Origin: SCTD01 sp963781675
Lineage (GTDB): Bacteria > Actinomycetota > Actinomycetes > Mycobacteriales > SCTD01
Reading direction: 5' to 3'
Assembly (NCBI GenBank): GCA_963781675.1
Contig: CAWAGF010000001.1
Location: forward strand, 1 to 64,000
DNA length: 64,000 nt
The notes below the pieces were generated by a model, which saw only the letters and a program-made list of their open reading frames with translations, was not told the DNA's origin and made no database searches. The translations under genes were made by a program, and so were the position numbers. Below are positions 27,212 to 35,909 of this stretch, piece by piece. The first letter of the stretch is position 1. Each line of letters begins with the position of its first letter.

Positions 27212-27922
27212 ATGGCCACCCTGATGCTCCTCACCAACGCGATGACGCCGTCGTCCGAGGTGCTCCCCGCGCTCGCGCTGCTCGGCCACGCCGTCCGCGT
27301 CGCCCCCGCCGAGGTGTCCGCACTGCTGAACGCGCCGCCGGCCGACGCCCTGCTCGTCGACGCCCGCAAGGACCTGGCCGGCGCCCGTTCGCTGTGCCGC
27401 CTGCTGCGCACGACCGGCATCACGGTGCCGCTGCTCGCGGTGCTCACCGAGGGCGGGCTGGTCGCGCTGACGAGCGAGTGGGGCGTGGACGACGTGCTGC
27501 TCGACACCGCCGGCCCGGCCGAGGTGGACGCTCGGCTGCGGCTGGCCACCGGCAAGAAGGCCGAGGTCGAGCCGGCCGGCGACCCGGGCGTCGTGCGCGC
27601 CGGCGAGCTGACGATCGACGAGGGCACCTACACCTGCCGGCTGCGCGGGCGGGTGCTCGACCTGACGTTCAAGGAGTTCGAGCTGCTGAAGTACCTCGCG
27701 CAGCACCCGGGCCGGGTGTTCACCCGCGCGCAGCTGCTGCAGGAGGTCTGGGGCTACGACTACTACGGGGGCACCCGCACCGTCGACGTCCACGTGCGGC
27801 GGCTGCGCGCCAAGCTCGGCCCGGAGCACGAGCAGCTCATCGGCACGGTGCGGCACGTCGGCTACAAGTTCGTGACGCCGCCGATCAGCGCGCTGAACGA
27901 GGACGAGCCGGCGCTCGTCTAG
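27212..27922 (+). CDS. glnR: GlnR-type nitrogen regulator (orphan OmpR family)
   Basis: 236 aa. The N-terminus MATLMLLTNAMTPSSEVLPA and WGVDDVLLDTAGPAEVDARL, and the winged helix LTFKEFELLKYLAQHPGRVF with YDYYGGTRTVDVHVRRLRAK, match actinobacterial GlnR very closely. GlnR is the global switch for nitrogen assimilation (glnA, amtB, nir genes). Its receiver lacks most phosphorylation-pocket residues, a known trait of this atypical regulator. ATG 27212 is preceded by GGAGGAGG. No sensor kinase is adjacent on this side. Confidence 0.93.
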   Translation: MATLMLLTNAMTPSSEVLPALALLGHAVRVAPAEVSALLNAPPADALLVDARKDLAGARSLCRLLRTTGITVPLLAVLTEGGLVALTSEWGVDDVLLDTAGPAEVDARLRLATGKKAEVEPAGDPGVVRAGELTIDEGTYTCRLRGRVLDLTFKEFELLKYLAQHPGRVFTRAQLLQEVWGYDYYGGTRTVDVHVRRLRAKLGPEHEQLIGTVRHVGYKFVTPPISALNEDEPALV

Positions 27923-28218
27923 CCCGTCTCGACGTCGAAGACGCGGCGCAGGCCGGTCAGCGACAGCAGGCGCAGCACCCGCGGCGAGCAGCCGCGCAGC
28001 GTCAGCACGCCGCCGCCACGACAGGCCCGGCGGTGCACGTCGAGCAGCATCGACAGCGCGCTCGCGTCGACGAAGTCGCACCCGGCCAGGTCGACCACCA
28101 GCCGCTCCGGTCCGCCGACGAGGGCCGCGTGCAGCTGCTCCCGCGTGCGTGCGACGCAGCGGTGGTCCAGGACGTCCTCCACCACCACGACCTCGACCTG
28201 CTGCACCAGTGCGCCCAT
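27919..28218 (-). CDS. STAS-domain anti-sigma-factor antagonist-like protein
   Basis: 99 aa from ATG 28218 (an upstream in-frame GTG at 28314 would add 32 residues). STAS pattern: RLVVDLAGCDFVDASALSML, with the usual phosphorylatable Ser region as DAS, then ACRGGGVLTLRGCSPRVLRL and LTGLRRVFDV. Such proteins bind an anti-sigma kinase to free a sigma factor. It ends convergently with glnR (four-base overlap) and is divergent from a second STAS-like gene at 28350. No partner kinase or sigma gene is visible here. Confidence 0.75.
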   Translation of the reverse strand: MGALVQQVEVVVVEDVLDHRCVARTREQLHAALVGGPERLVVDLAGCDFVDASALSMLLDVHRRACRGGGVLTLRGCSPRVLRLLSLTGLRRVFDVETG

Positions 28219-28349
28219 GGCAACAAGGTGCGCCCGGCCGATGGCGGTCAGGGTGCCGTCGCGTGTCAGTCGGATGACGGTCGCGGCTGTCACCGGACCG
28301 TCATGCGAAGGCACCCGCTCTGTCGCACCGGCCGGACACCATCTGCCTC

Positions 28350-28700
28350 GTGTTCACGCTCTCAGTCGACGCCCCTGCCGCCGGTGCGGCCCGCCTGCGC
28401 CTGGCCGGCCACCTCGACGAGCCCGGCGCGCGCCAGGTGCTGCACGCCGCTGCGGACTTCGTGAAGTGCGGGTGCCTGCGCCTGGTCGTCGACCTCGGCG
28501 AGGTCGCGTCGTACGACGAGGACGCGGCGTACGCCGTCACCGGCTGCGCGCGCCTGGCGCGGTGGCTGCCCGAGGGCGTCTCCGTCGTGGCCGGCGGCGG
28601 CGCCGGCGCGGACCTCGCGGAGCGGGCGGGCGTCGAGGCCCACGCGCACCGGACGTACGACGCAGCGGCTGGCAGCATGGCCTCGTGCCCCGCCTGCTGA
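28350..28700 (+). CDS. STAS-like domain protein
   Basis: 116 aa from GTG 28350. LRLAGHLDEPGARQVLHAAA, LRLVVDLGEVASYDEDAAYA and LPEGVSVVAGGGAGADLAER follow the alpha/beta order of STAS proteins; DEDAAY replaces the normal DSSGL site, so phosphorylation there is doubtful. It overlaps the response-regulator start by 16 bp, which ties it to the two-component system. It ends in a short Cys-containing tail (SMASCPAC). Confidence 0.6.
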   Translation: MFTLSVDAPAAGAARLRLAGHLDEPGARQVLHAAADFVKCGCLRLVVDLGEVASYDEDAAYAVTGCARLARWLPEGVSVVAGGGAGADLAERAGVEAHAHRTYDAAAGSMASCPAC

Positions 28701-29365
28701 TCGTCGAGGACGACGACCGGATCCGCCTGTCGCTCAAGCTCGCCCTGGAGGACGAGGGCTACGTCGTGCGCGACGTCGGGACCGCCGAGGAGGGCCTCGC
28801 GGAGCACAAGGCGACGCCGGCCGACCTCGTCCTGGTCGACCTGATGCTGCCGGGCATGGACGGCTTCGACTGCATCCGCGCGCTGCGCCGGGTCGGCGAC
28901 GTGCCGATCGTCGTGGTCAGCGCCCGTGACGACACCCACGACGTGGTGGCCGCCCTCGAGGCCGGGGCGGACGACTACGTCGTCAAGCCGGTCGCGGTGA
29001 AGGAGCTGTCCGCCCGGCTGCGCGCGCTGCGCCGGCGGGCGAGCGGCAGCGGCGAGGGCGACCAGAAGGTGCTGCGCTTCGGCGAGATCGAGCTGCGGCC
29101 CGAGGCCGGGGAGGTCCTGCTCGGCGGCACGCAGGTGCACCTGACCCGCACGGAGTTCCGGCTGCTCTGCGAGCTGGCCGAGCAGAGCGGCCGGGTGCTG
29201 TCGCGCCAGCAGCTGCTCGACCGCGTGTGGGGATACGAGGTCTACGGCGACGAGCGGCTCGTCGACGTGCACATGGGGCGGCTGCGCCGCAAGGTCGAGC
29301 GCGACCCGGCCACGCCCACGCACCTGGTGACCGTCCGCGGCCTGGGCTACAAGCTCGCGCCCTGA
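28685..29365 (+). CDS. OmpR-family response regulator
   Basis: 226 aa from GTG 28685. The receiver has the acidic pair VEDDDR, phosphoacceptor Asp in LVDLMLPGMDGFD (about residue 53), the Ser in VVVSARDD and Lys in DDYVVKPV. The C-terminal winged helix is TRTEFRLLCELAEQSGRVLS with VDVHMGRLRRKVERD. It resembles MtrA/CseB regulators. One base separates it from the kinase, its partner. Upstream overlap with the STAS-like gene is unusual. Confidence 0.9.
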   Translation: MPRLLIVEDDDRIRLSLKLALEDEGYVVRDVGTAEEGLAEHKATPADLVLVDLMLPGMDGFDCIRALRRVGDVPIVVVSARDDTHDVVAALEAGADDYVVKPVAVKELSARLRALRRRASGSGEGDQKVLRFGEIELRPEAGEVLLGGTQVHLTRTEFRLLCELAEQSGRVLSRQQLLDRVWGYEVYGDERLVDVHMGRLRRKVERDPATPTHLVTVRGLGYKLAP

Positions 29366-29366
29366 G

Positions 29367-30719
29367 GTGAGGCGTCTCGGCCTGCGGGCGCGCATCACCA
29401 CGGTCTTCGCACTCGGCGCCCTCGGGCTGTCCGCCTCGCTCGCGGTCGCGACGTACGAGCTGACGCGCGGCTCGCTCCTCGACGAGCGGGAGCGGGCCGC
29501 TGTGCGCGGTGCCTACCTCGACGCGTCCTTCTTGCGCACCGGGCTCGGCGGGCAGGACCCCGACATCGTCACCGCCCTGCAGAACCTCGACACCGGAGAG
29601 GTCCGCCGGCCGCTGGTGCGGCGCGACGGGCAGTGGTTCGCGCGGTCCGCCGACAACGGGCTGACCACGGCGATCCCGGCGTCGCTGCAGGGGCTGGTCG
29701 AGGCCGGAACGCCTGCGGTGCAGCGGGTCCCGCTGCGGGACAGCTCCGCGCTGGTCGTCGGCGTGCCGCTCGTGACGGCCGGCGCGGCGTACTACGAGAT
29801 CAGCCCGCTGACCGAGCTCGAGCGCACGCTCGGCGTCCTCGGCAGCGCCCTGGTGGCGGTCGCGGTCGCCACCACCCTCGCCGGGGCGACCGTCGGCTGG
29901 GTGGTCAGCCGGCGCGTGCTGCGACCGCTCGCCTCCGTGGCCGGCGCCGCCGGCAGCATCGCCTCCGGCGACTTCACGGCCCGCGTCGCGCGGGACACCG
30001 ACCCCGACCTCGACAAGCTCGCCGTGTCGTTCAACCGGATGGTCGACGAGGTGTCCGCGCGCTCCGAGGCGGACCGCCGCTTCGCCGCGGACGTCAGCCA
30101 CGAGCTGCGCTCCCCGCTGCAGACGCTGTCCGCGGCGACCAGCGTCCTCGAGCGCCGTCGCGGGGAGCTCGACGAGCGGACCGCCGCGGCCGTCGACCTG
30201 CTCACCGCGGAGGTGGCCCGCTTCGAGTCGCTGGTCACCGACCTGCTCGAGCTGGCCAAGTCCGACCGGCCGGCCGAGCGCCGGCCCACCGACGTCGTCA
30301 CGCTCACCCGCGCGTTCGCGGCTGCCCGGCAGCTGCCGCCGGAGCTGCTCGACGTCCGGGGCGCGCACGTGCTGGACGTCGATCCGAGGCGCTTCGAGCA
30401 GGTGCTCGCCAACCTCGTCGACAACGCGGCCAAGCACGGCGGCGGGGTGGTCCGGATCGGCGTGGAGGTCGTGGCGGACCGGCTCGTGCTCGAGGTCGAC
30501 GACGACGGGGCGGGCGTCCCGCTGGACGAGCGCGACCTGGTGTTCGACCGCTTCGCCCGCGGCCGGGCGTCGAGCATGCGCGGCGGGAGCGACGGCACCG
30601 GCCTCGGCCTCGCGCTGGTCACGCAGCACGTGCAGGCGCACCGCGGCACGGTCGAGGTGCTGGACCGGCCGGGGGGCGGCGCCCGCTTCCGGGTCGTCCT
30701 GCCCGGAGCGCCGACGTGA
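29367..30719 (+). CDS. sensor histidine kinase
   Basis: 450 aa. Helix 1 (ITTVFALGALGLSASLAVAT), a ~125-residue extracytoplasmic sensor, helix 2 (LGSALVAVAVATTLAGATVG), HAMP (SRRVLRPLASVAGAAGSIAS), H-box FAADVSHELRSPLQTL, N-box VLANLVDNAAKHGG, G-boxes DDDGAGVPL and GTGLGLAL. It should phosphorylate the regulator encoded just upstream. Its stop overlaps the GerMN lipoprotein start, as in mtrAB-lpqB, so envelope stress is a reasonable signal, though unproven. Confidence 0.9.
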   Translation: MRRLGLRARITTVFALGALGLSASLAVATYELTRGSLLDERERAAVRGAYLDASFLRTGLGGQDPDIVTALQNLDTGEVRRPLVRRDGQWFARSADNGLTTAIPASLQGLVEAGTPAVQRVPLRDSSALVVGVPLVTAGAAYYEISPLTELERTLGVLGSALVAVAVATTLAGATVGWVVSRRVLRPLASVAGAAGSIASGDFTARVARDTDPDLDKLAVSFNRMVDEVSARSEADRRFAADVSHELRSPLQTLSAATSVLERRRGELDERTAAAVDLLTAEVARFESLVTDLLELAKSDRPAERRPTDVVTLTRAFAAARQLPPELLDVRGAHVLDVDPRRFEQVLANLVDNAAKHGGGVVRIGVEVVADRLVLEVDDDGAGVPLDERDLVFDRFARGRASSMRGGSDGTGLGLALVTQHVQAHRGTVEVLDRPGGGARFRVVLPGAPT

Positions 30720-31348
30720 CGTCGCCGGCCCGCGGAGGAGGTACGACGCCACTGCCGAGGTCGTCGGCGCGCGCGCGACTGCTGGGGCTCGCGCTGCTGG
30801 CGACGCTCACCGCATGCGGTGTCCCGCAGGACGCGGAGCCCCGGGCGCTGGACCGCGCGGATGCGCCGTTCGGCGTCTTCGACGACGCGGTGCCCGCGCC
30901 GGAGGGCGACGGCCGCGTGGCGCTCTACTTCGTGCGCGACGACCTGGTGGTGCTGCAGACCCGCGCCGTCGAGCGCTCGACCACGACGCCAGAGCTGCTC
31001 GACCTGCTGCTCGAGGGACCGACGCCCGAGGAGGTCGCCGCCGGCACGACGTCGGCCCTCCCGAGCACCTTCGACGTCGAGCGCGTCGAGGTCGGCGCGA
31101 ACGGCACCGCGGTCGTCACCCTCGGCGGCGGCGCCGCGCAGATCGGCCCGTCCCCGCTGGGCTTCGCGCAGGTCGTGGCCACGCTGACCGCCCCCGGACG
31201 CGCCCGCGCGGTCCGCTTCCGGCTCGACGGCGCGGACCTGCCCGTCCCGCGCGGCGACGGCCTGCTCACGACCGACCCGCTCGGCCGCCTGGACTACGCC
31301 GACCTGCTGCGCCTGCCCAGCCCGGTCGCCTCCCCGGCGGCCTCCTGA
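30716..31348 (+). CDS. GerMN-domain lipoprotein
   Basis: 210 aa from GTG 30716, GTGA overlap with the kinase. The signal ends in the lipobox LTAC (LGLALLATLTACGVPQ). The mature part has the GerMN fold: VALYFVRDDLVVLQTRAV, TPELLDLLLEGPTPEEVAAG, TTSALPSTFDVERVEV. LpqB, the lipoprotein of MtrAB systems, has this domain plus a propeller; here only the GerMN part is present. It probably modulates the sensor from outside the membrane. Confidence 0.85.
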   Translation: MTSPARGGGTTPLPRSSARARLLGLALLATLTACGVPQDAEPRALDRADAPFGVFDDAVPAPEGDGRVALYFVRDDLVVLQTRAVERSTTTPELLDLLLEGPTPEEVAAGTTSALPSTFDVERVEVGANGTAVVTLGGGAAQIGPSPLGFAQVVATLTAPGRARAVRFRLDGADLPVPRGDGLLTTDPLGRLDYADLLRLPSPVASPAAS

Positions 31349-31370
31349 GCCTCCGCGTAGCGTCGGCCGC

Positions 31371-32336
31371 ATGACCCGTACCTGCGACGTCCTCGGCCGC
31401 CTGCTGCCGGACGACGTGCAGGCCGTGCACCGGCTGGTGGAGCAGGCCGAGGCCGCGGACGGCACCGCCCCGCTGTCCGAGCACGTGCTGCTGCACCTGC
31501 CGTACGGCGGTGACGCGCAGGTGCGCAACCTGCTGGTGCGCGGCGGCGGGCAGGTGCTGGCGTACGCCCACCTCGACGTCACCGACCAGGTGGACGGGTC
31601 GAGCGCGGAGCTGGCGGTCGCCCCGGACGCACGCGGTCAGGGCCTCGGGCGCGCGCTGGTCACCGAGCTGCTGCAGCAGGTGCCCGACGGCCGGCTGCGG
31701 CTGTGGGCGCACGGCGACGGCCCGGCCGCGGCGGCGCTGGCCGAGGGGCTGGGCTTCCGGCGCAGCCGCGTGCTGCTCCAGATGCGCCGCTCGCTGTCCG
31801 ACCCGCTGCCCGAGCCGGTCACGCCGGACGGCCTCGTCCTGCGCACCTTCGTGCCGGGGCAGGACGAGCAGGCGTGGACCGAGCTGAACAACCGCGCCTT
31901 CGTCGACCACCCCGACCAGGGCGGCTGGGGCGTGCACGAGGTGGAGCTGCGCGAGAAGGAGCCGTGGTTCGACCCGGCCGGCTTCTTCCTCGCCGAACGC
32001 GACGGCCGGCTCGTCGGCTCGCACTGGACCAAGGTGCACGGTGGCCACGGCGGCGACGCCCCGCACGAGCACGACGTGGACCACCCGGAGCACGAGCACC
32101 ACGACCACCCGCCGATCGGGGAGGTCTACATCGTCGGCGTGGACCCGTCCGAGCAGGGCCGCGGGCTGGGTCCGTGGCTGACGCTGGTCGGCCTGCACTC
32201 GCTGGCCGCCCGTGGGCTGTCGGAGGTGCTGCTCTACGTGGACGAGAGCAACACCGCGGCGGTCAGGACGTACGAGCGGCTGGGCTTCGCACGGCACGCC
32301 ACCGACGTCATGTACAGCCACCGCCCGTCGGGGTGA
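31371..32336 (+). CDS. mshD: mycothiol synthase with a His-rich insertion
   Basis: 321 aa, two GNAT domains. Acetylates the Cys of Cys-GlcN-Ins with acetyl-CoA, the final step to mycothiol. Domain 1 has VAPDARGQGLGRALV; domain 2 has VGVDPSEQGRGLGPWLTLVG and the MshD signatures LNNRAFVDHPDQGGW and GSHWTKVH. Directly after WTKVH an insertion of about 25 residues is packed with His, Asp and Glu (about ten His, including HEHHDH) before GEVYIVGVD. The frame is clean and the domain resumes exactly. A metal-binding loop is suggested. It stands alone between the GerMN gene and pstA. Confidence 0.93.
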   Translation: MTRTCDVLGRLLPDDVQAVHRLVEQAEAADGTAPLSEHVLLHLPYGGDAQVRNLLVRGGGQVLAYAHLDVTDQVDGSSAELAVAPDARGQGLGRALVTELLQQVPDGRLRLWAHGDGPAAAALAEGLGFRRSRVLLQMRRSLSDPLPEPVTPDGLVLRTFVPGQDEQAWTELNNRAFVDHPDQGGWGVHEVELREKEPWFDPAGFFLAERDGRLVGSHWTKVHGGHGGDAPHEHDVDHPEHEHHDHPPIGEVYIVGVDPSEQGRGLGPWLTLVGLHSLAARGLSEVLLYVDESNTAAVRTYERLGFARHATDVMYSHRPSG

Positions 32337-32390
32337 GGGTCCGCGGCGGACGCCCCGGCGGTGGCGGCTACGCCGGCCTCGACGGCCTGC

Positions 32391-33459
32391 TCAGCGCGTG
32401 CCCTTGGGGGCGAACAGCCGTGAGATCAGCCGCGCCACGAGGTTGAGCACCAGCACGATGAGGATCAGCACCAGCGCGGCGGTCCAGGCGCGGTCGATGC
32501 CGGCCTGCGGCGGCACGCCGGGCTGGGTGAACGAGTAGAAGGCGTAGACCGGCAGCGTCGCCATGCGGCCGTTGAACGGGTCGGTGTTCAGGCTGGACGC
32601 GTAGCCGGCGATGAGCAGCAGCGGCGCCGTCTCGCCGATGACGCGCGCGATCGCCAGCGTGGTGCCGGTGGCGATGCCGGCGGCCGCGACGGGGAGCACG
32701 ACCTTCAGGATGGTCCGCCACTTGGGAACCCCCAGGGCGTACGACGCCTCGCGCAGCTCGGCGGGCACCAGCTTGAGCATCTCCTCGGAGGCGCGCACCA
32801 CGACGGGCGTCATGAGGACGGAGAGCGCGACGGCGCCGCCGAGGCCGAAGCGCACGCCCGGTCCGAAGAACAGCACGAAGAAGGCGTAGGCGAAAAGGCC
32901 GGCCACGATCGACGGGATGCCGGTCATGACGTCGACGAGGAAGGTGACGGCGCGCGCCAGGCGGCCCCGGCCGTACTCGACCAGGTAGATCGAGGTCAGC
33001 AGGCCGATCGGGACGGAGATGAGGCTCGCCAGGCCGGTGATGATCAGCGTCCCCAGGATCGCGTGCCGCGCTCCGCCGCCCTCGCCGACGATGTTGCGCA
33101 TCGTCAGGGTGAAGAAGTCCGCGTCGAAGCGCGCCGCTCCTCGGCTGACGACGGTGAACAGCAGCGACGACAAGCGGCAGCAGCGCGACGAGGAAGGCGA
33201 TCGTGACGGCTGCGGTGACGGTGCGGTCGGCCGCGCGGCGGGAGCCCTCGCGACCCCGGGAGACGGCGTAGGTGAGCACGACGTAGAGCAGGCCGGTGAG
33301 GAAGGCCGTGGCGATCGGCCCGCCACCTAGCACGGCCCGCAGCAGGAGTGCGGCGCCCAGGGCGAGCAGCGCGAGCGGCCAGGGCGCCCACCGCGGGAGC
33401 GGCCGGCTGCCGGAGGCGAGGGCGCGCTCCACCGGCCGGGTCGGCGTCGTCGTGCTCAT
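32391..33459 (-). CDS. pstA: phosphate ABC transporter permease PstA, one frameshift
   Basis: Membrane subunit of the high-affinity phosphate importer. Starts ATG 33459 (ATGA overlap with pstC): MSTTTPTRPVERALASGSRP, two N-terminal helices, then the break near 33173. There one extra T turns ALLPLSSLLFTVVSRGA into ALLPLVVAAVHRR. The rest reads IGLLTSIYLVEYGRGRLARA, the permease EAA-type loop ELREASYALGVPKWRTILKV, and ends LISRLFAPKGTR. With the T removed the protein is about 355 aa. As the only break in an otherwise clean operon it looks like a base-call error. Confidence 0.88.
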
Positions 33460-34436
33460 CCGGCCGCCCCGTCGAAGTCGGCCCGGCGGGCGAGCACCGC
33501 ACGGGCCGCGAAGTTCACCGCGAAGGTGATGAGGAACAGCACCAGGCCGGTGGAGATGAGCAGGTTGACCTTCAGCCCGGTGGCCTCGGGGAACTGCGCC
33601 GCGATGTTCGCCGGGATGGTCGACGGGTTCGACTGGCCGATGAGGTTGACGGTCACCGCGCCGGAGGCGGACAGCACGAGCAGCACGGCGATGGTCTCCC
33701 CCAGCGCGCGGCCGAGGCCCAGCATGGCGCCGCTGACGATGCCGGAGCGGCCGTAGGGCAGGACCGTCATCCGGACCATCTCCCAGCGGGTGGCGCCGAG
33801 GGCGAGCGAGGCCTCCTCGTGCAGCTTGGGCGTCTGCAGGAAGACCTCGCGGTTGATGGCCGACATGATCGGCAGGATCATGACCGACAGCACCAGCGAG
33901 GCCGTGAGGATCGTGCGGCCGGTCGAGGAGGCCGGCCCGGCGAAGAACGGCAGGAAGCCGGCGTGCTCCTCGAGCCACCGGTAGGTCGGCACCAGGTACG
34001 GGGCGAGCACGAGCGCGCCCCAGATGCCGTAGACGACGCTCGGGATCGCGGCCAGCAGGTCGACGACGTAGCCGAGGGTGCGGGCCAGCCGCCGGGGCGC
34101 GTAGTGGCTGATGAACAGCGCGATCCCGATGGAGAGCGGTACCGCGAACAGCAGGGCGAGCGCGGACGCCAGCAGCGTGCCGAAGACGAGCGGCCCCAGG
34201 TAGGACAGGAAGCTGCGGCCGCCGGGCAGGTCCGCGGCGTCGGCGGTGAGCGCCGGCACCGACTCGGACACGAGGAACAGCGCCACCCCGGCCAGCACGA
34301 CCAGGATGAGGATCCCGGACCCGGTGGACAGGGCGGAGAACACCCGGTCCCCGAGGCGGGCGGAACCGCCGCGCCGCGGCTGCACGGGGGGCGTGATCCG
34401 CGGCGCGACACCGGTCGTGGGGTTGGGCTCGCTCAC
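33456..34436 (-). CDS. pstC: phosphate ABC transporter permease PstC
   Basis: 326 aa, about six helices. The EAA loop is HEEASLALGATRWEMVRMTV, and FAVPLSIGIALFISHYAPRR is typical of PstC. Forms the membrane channel with PstA. GTG 34436; its stop overlaps pstA. It follows pstS after a 14-bp intercistronic hairpin that would keep permease levels below those of the binding protein. Under PHO-box control through the pstS promoter. Confidence 0.93.
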   Translation of the reverse strand: MSEPNPTTGVAPRITPPVQPRRGGSARLGDRVFSALSTGSGILILVVLAGVALFLVSESVPALTADAADLPGGRSFLSYLGPLVFGTLLASALALLFAVPLSIGIALFISHYAPRRLARTLGYVVDLLAAIPSVVYGIWGALVLAPYLVPTYRWLEEHAGFLPFFAGPASSTGRTILTASLVLSVMILPIMSAINREVFLQTPKLHEEASLALGATRWEMVRMTVLPYGRSGIVSGAMLGLGRALGETIAVLLVLSASGAVTVNLIGQSNPSTIPANIAAQFPEATGLKVNLLISTGLVLFLITFAVNFAARAVLARRADFDGAAG

Positions 34437-34468
34437 GCGGTCCTCTCGGGCGGGTCAGGACGGACGAG

Positions 34469-34507
34469 CGGTCCGGGCGGCCGTCGTGCAGGTGGCCGCC
34501 CGGACCG
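34469..34507 (-). terminator. intercistronic hairpin between pstS and pstC
   Basis: CGGTCCGGGCGGCC (34469-34482) pairs perfectly with 34494-34507 around an 11-nt loop. A partial terminator here fits the need for far more PstS than PstC. Confidence 0.75.
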
Positions 34508-34521
34508 GTGCCGGCGTCAGG

Positions 34522-35631
34522 CTAGGCGCCCGCGCCGATCTTCTCGATCGCGGCCTGGACCTCGCTGCGCAGCGACTCGGACAGCGGCGCGGAGCCGGCC
34601 GTCTTGGCCGCGGCCTGCTGCCCGTCCTCGCTGGCGATGTAGGACAGGAAGGCCTTGACGACCTCGCCCTTGCCGGCGTCCTCGTAGCTGGTGCAGACCA
34701 GGCCGTAGCTGACCAGGACGACCGGGTACTCCTCCGCGCTGGTGGTGTCGCGCTTGAGCTCGATCGCGATGTCGCCGTCCTGGCGGCCCTCCTCGCGGGG
34801 GGACTCCGCGACCACGGCTGCAGCCGCCTCGGGGGAGTACTCGACGAACGCGCTGCCGACGCCGACGGCCACCGTGCCGAGGTCGCCGACCTGGCTGGCG
34901 TCCGCGTAGCCGATCGCGCCGTTGCCGGCCGTGATCGCCTGCACGACGCCGGAGGTGCCGTTGGCCGCCTCGCCGCCCTTGACCGGGAACACGCCGTCGG
35001 CCTCGTACGGCCAGTCGGCCTTGGCGGTGACGGCCAGGTAGTCGGTGAAGTTCTGCGTGGTGCCGGAGTCGTCCTGGCGGTTCACGGGCGTGATCTTCAG
35101 GTCCGGCAGCGTGGCGCCGGGGTTGTCGGCCGCGATGGCCGGGTCGTTCCACTTGGTGATCTTCTGGTTGAAGACCTTCGCGATCGTGGCCGGCTTCATG
35201 TTCAGCTTCTCGATGCCCTCGAGGTTGAAGGCCACCGCGATGGGGCTGATGTAGATCGGCAGGTCCAGGACGGTGCCCCCGGCGCAGCGCTTGGCCGCCT
35301 CGGTGACCTCCTCGGGCTTGAAGGCGCGGTCGCTGCCGGCGAAGTCGACGCCGCCCGCGGTGAACTGCTCGCGGCCGCCGCCCGAGCCGACCGGGTCGTA
35401 GTTGATCGTGACGCCGCTGTTGCTGCTCTGGAAGCCGGCGATCCACGCCTGCATGGCGGCGGACTGCGCGCTCGAGCCCGCACCGGCGATGGCGCCGGTC
35501 AGCGAGGTCGCCTTGTCGTCGCCGGTGCCGGTGCCGGCACCGCCCTGGCCCTCGTCGGAGCCGCACGCGGTGAGCGCGAGCGAGCCGGCGGCCAGGACGG
35601 CCGCGACGCGGCTGGTGCGCTGGAGCTTCAA
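34522..35631 (-). CDS. pstS: phosphate-binding lipoprotein PstS
   Basis: 369 aa. The start is a TTG at 35631: it begins LKLQRTSRVAAVLAAGSLAL with the lipobox LTAC|GS in the right place, whereas upstream in-frame codons would add unrelated Arg/Pro-rich sequence. Phosphate-binding elements are visible: GAGSSAQSAAMQAW, YDPVGSGGGREQF, FAGSDRAF and PVNRQDDSGTTQNF. It captures phosphate outside the membrane and hands it to PstCA. Promoter region with a PHO box at 35711. Confidence 0.93.
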   Translation of the reverse strand: MKLQRTSRVAAVLAAGSLALTACGSDEGQGGAGTGTGDDKATSLTGAIAGAGSSAQSAAMQAWIAGFQSSNSGVTINYDPVGSGGGREQFTAGGVDFAGSDRAFKPEEVTEAAKRCAGGTVLDLPIYISPIAVAFNLEGIEKLNMKPATIAKVFNQKITKWNDPAIAADNPGATLPDLKITPVNRQDDSGTTQNFTDYLAVTAKADWPYEADGVFPVKGGEAANGTSGVVQAITAGNGAIGYADASQVGDLGTVAVGVGSAFVEYSPEAAAAVVAESPREEGRQDGDIAIELKRDTTSAEEYPVVLVSYGLVCTSYEDAGKGEVVKAFLSYIASEDGQQAAAKTAGSAPLSESLRSEVQAAIEKIGAGA

Positions 35632-35710
35632 GGAAGGGTCCCTCTCTCGGAGTGCGGGTCCCGCTCGAGCTGAGCCGGACCGGCGGACGTCAGCGACGCT
35701 AGGCAGCCCA

Positions 35711-35750
35711 GGTGAAGCACCGGACGGGTCCAGGTGAACACTGCGCGAAC
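35711..35750 (-). promoter_or_regulatory. PHO box for pstS
   Basis: Read on the plus strand, GGTGAAG at 35711 and GGTGAAC at 35733 are 22 bp apart, with weaker 11-bp-phased units at 35722 and 35744 (CGCGAAC). On the pstS strand this is GTTCACC-type repeats, as in Streptomyces PhoP sites, 80-108 bp before the pstS start. Confidence 0.75.
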
Positions 35751-35788
35751 GCTGTCCGCCCCTGCCGGCGGACCGGCGCGGGCCGCCC

Positions 35789-35810
35789 GGTGAACGGCAG
35801 GTGAACCGGG
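35789..35810 (+). promoter_or_regulatory. PHO box for pstB (perfect 11-bp direct repeat)
   Basis: GGTGAACGGCA followed immediately by GGTGAACCGGG: two exact GGTGAAC units spaced 11 bp (complement GTTCACC), the core PhoP pattern, about 100-120 bp before pstB. Confidence 0.8.
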
Positions 35811-35909
35811 GCGCAAGAGAGCGCGAAAGGCCCGCCCGGGCCGTCCCGCGGGGGCGCGCCGCCCGTACGCTCGGGCGCGGCACCCCTGCCCCCGTCCCGA
35901 AGGACCGTC

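Noticed and set aside
27212..27922. Degenerate receiver of GlnR as a mutation
   Set aside because: Loss of the normal phosphorylation pocket is a known trait of GlnR proteins.
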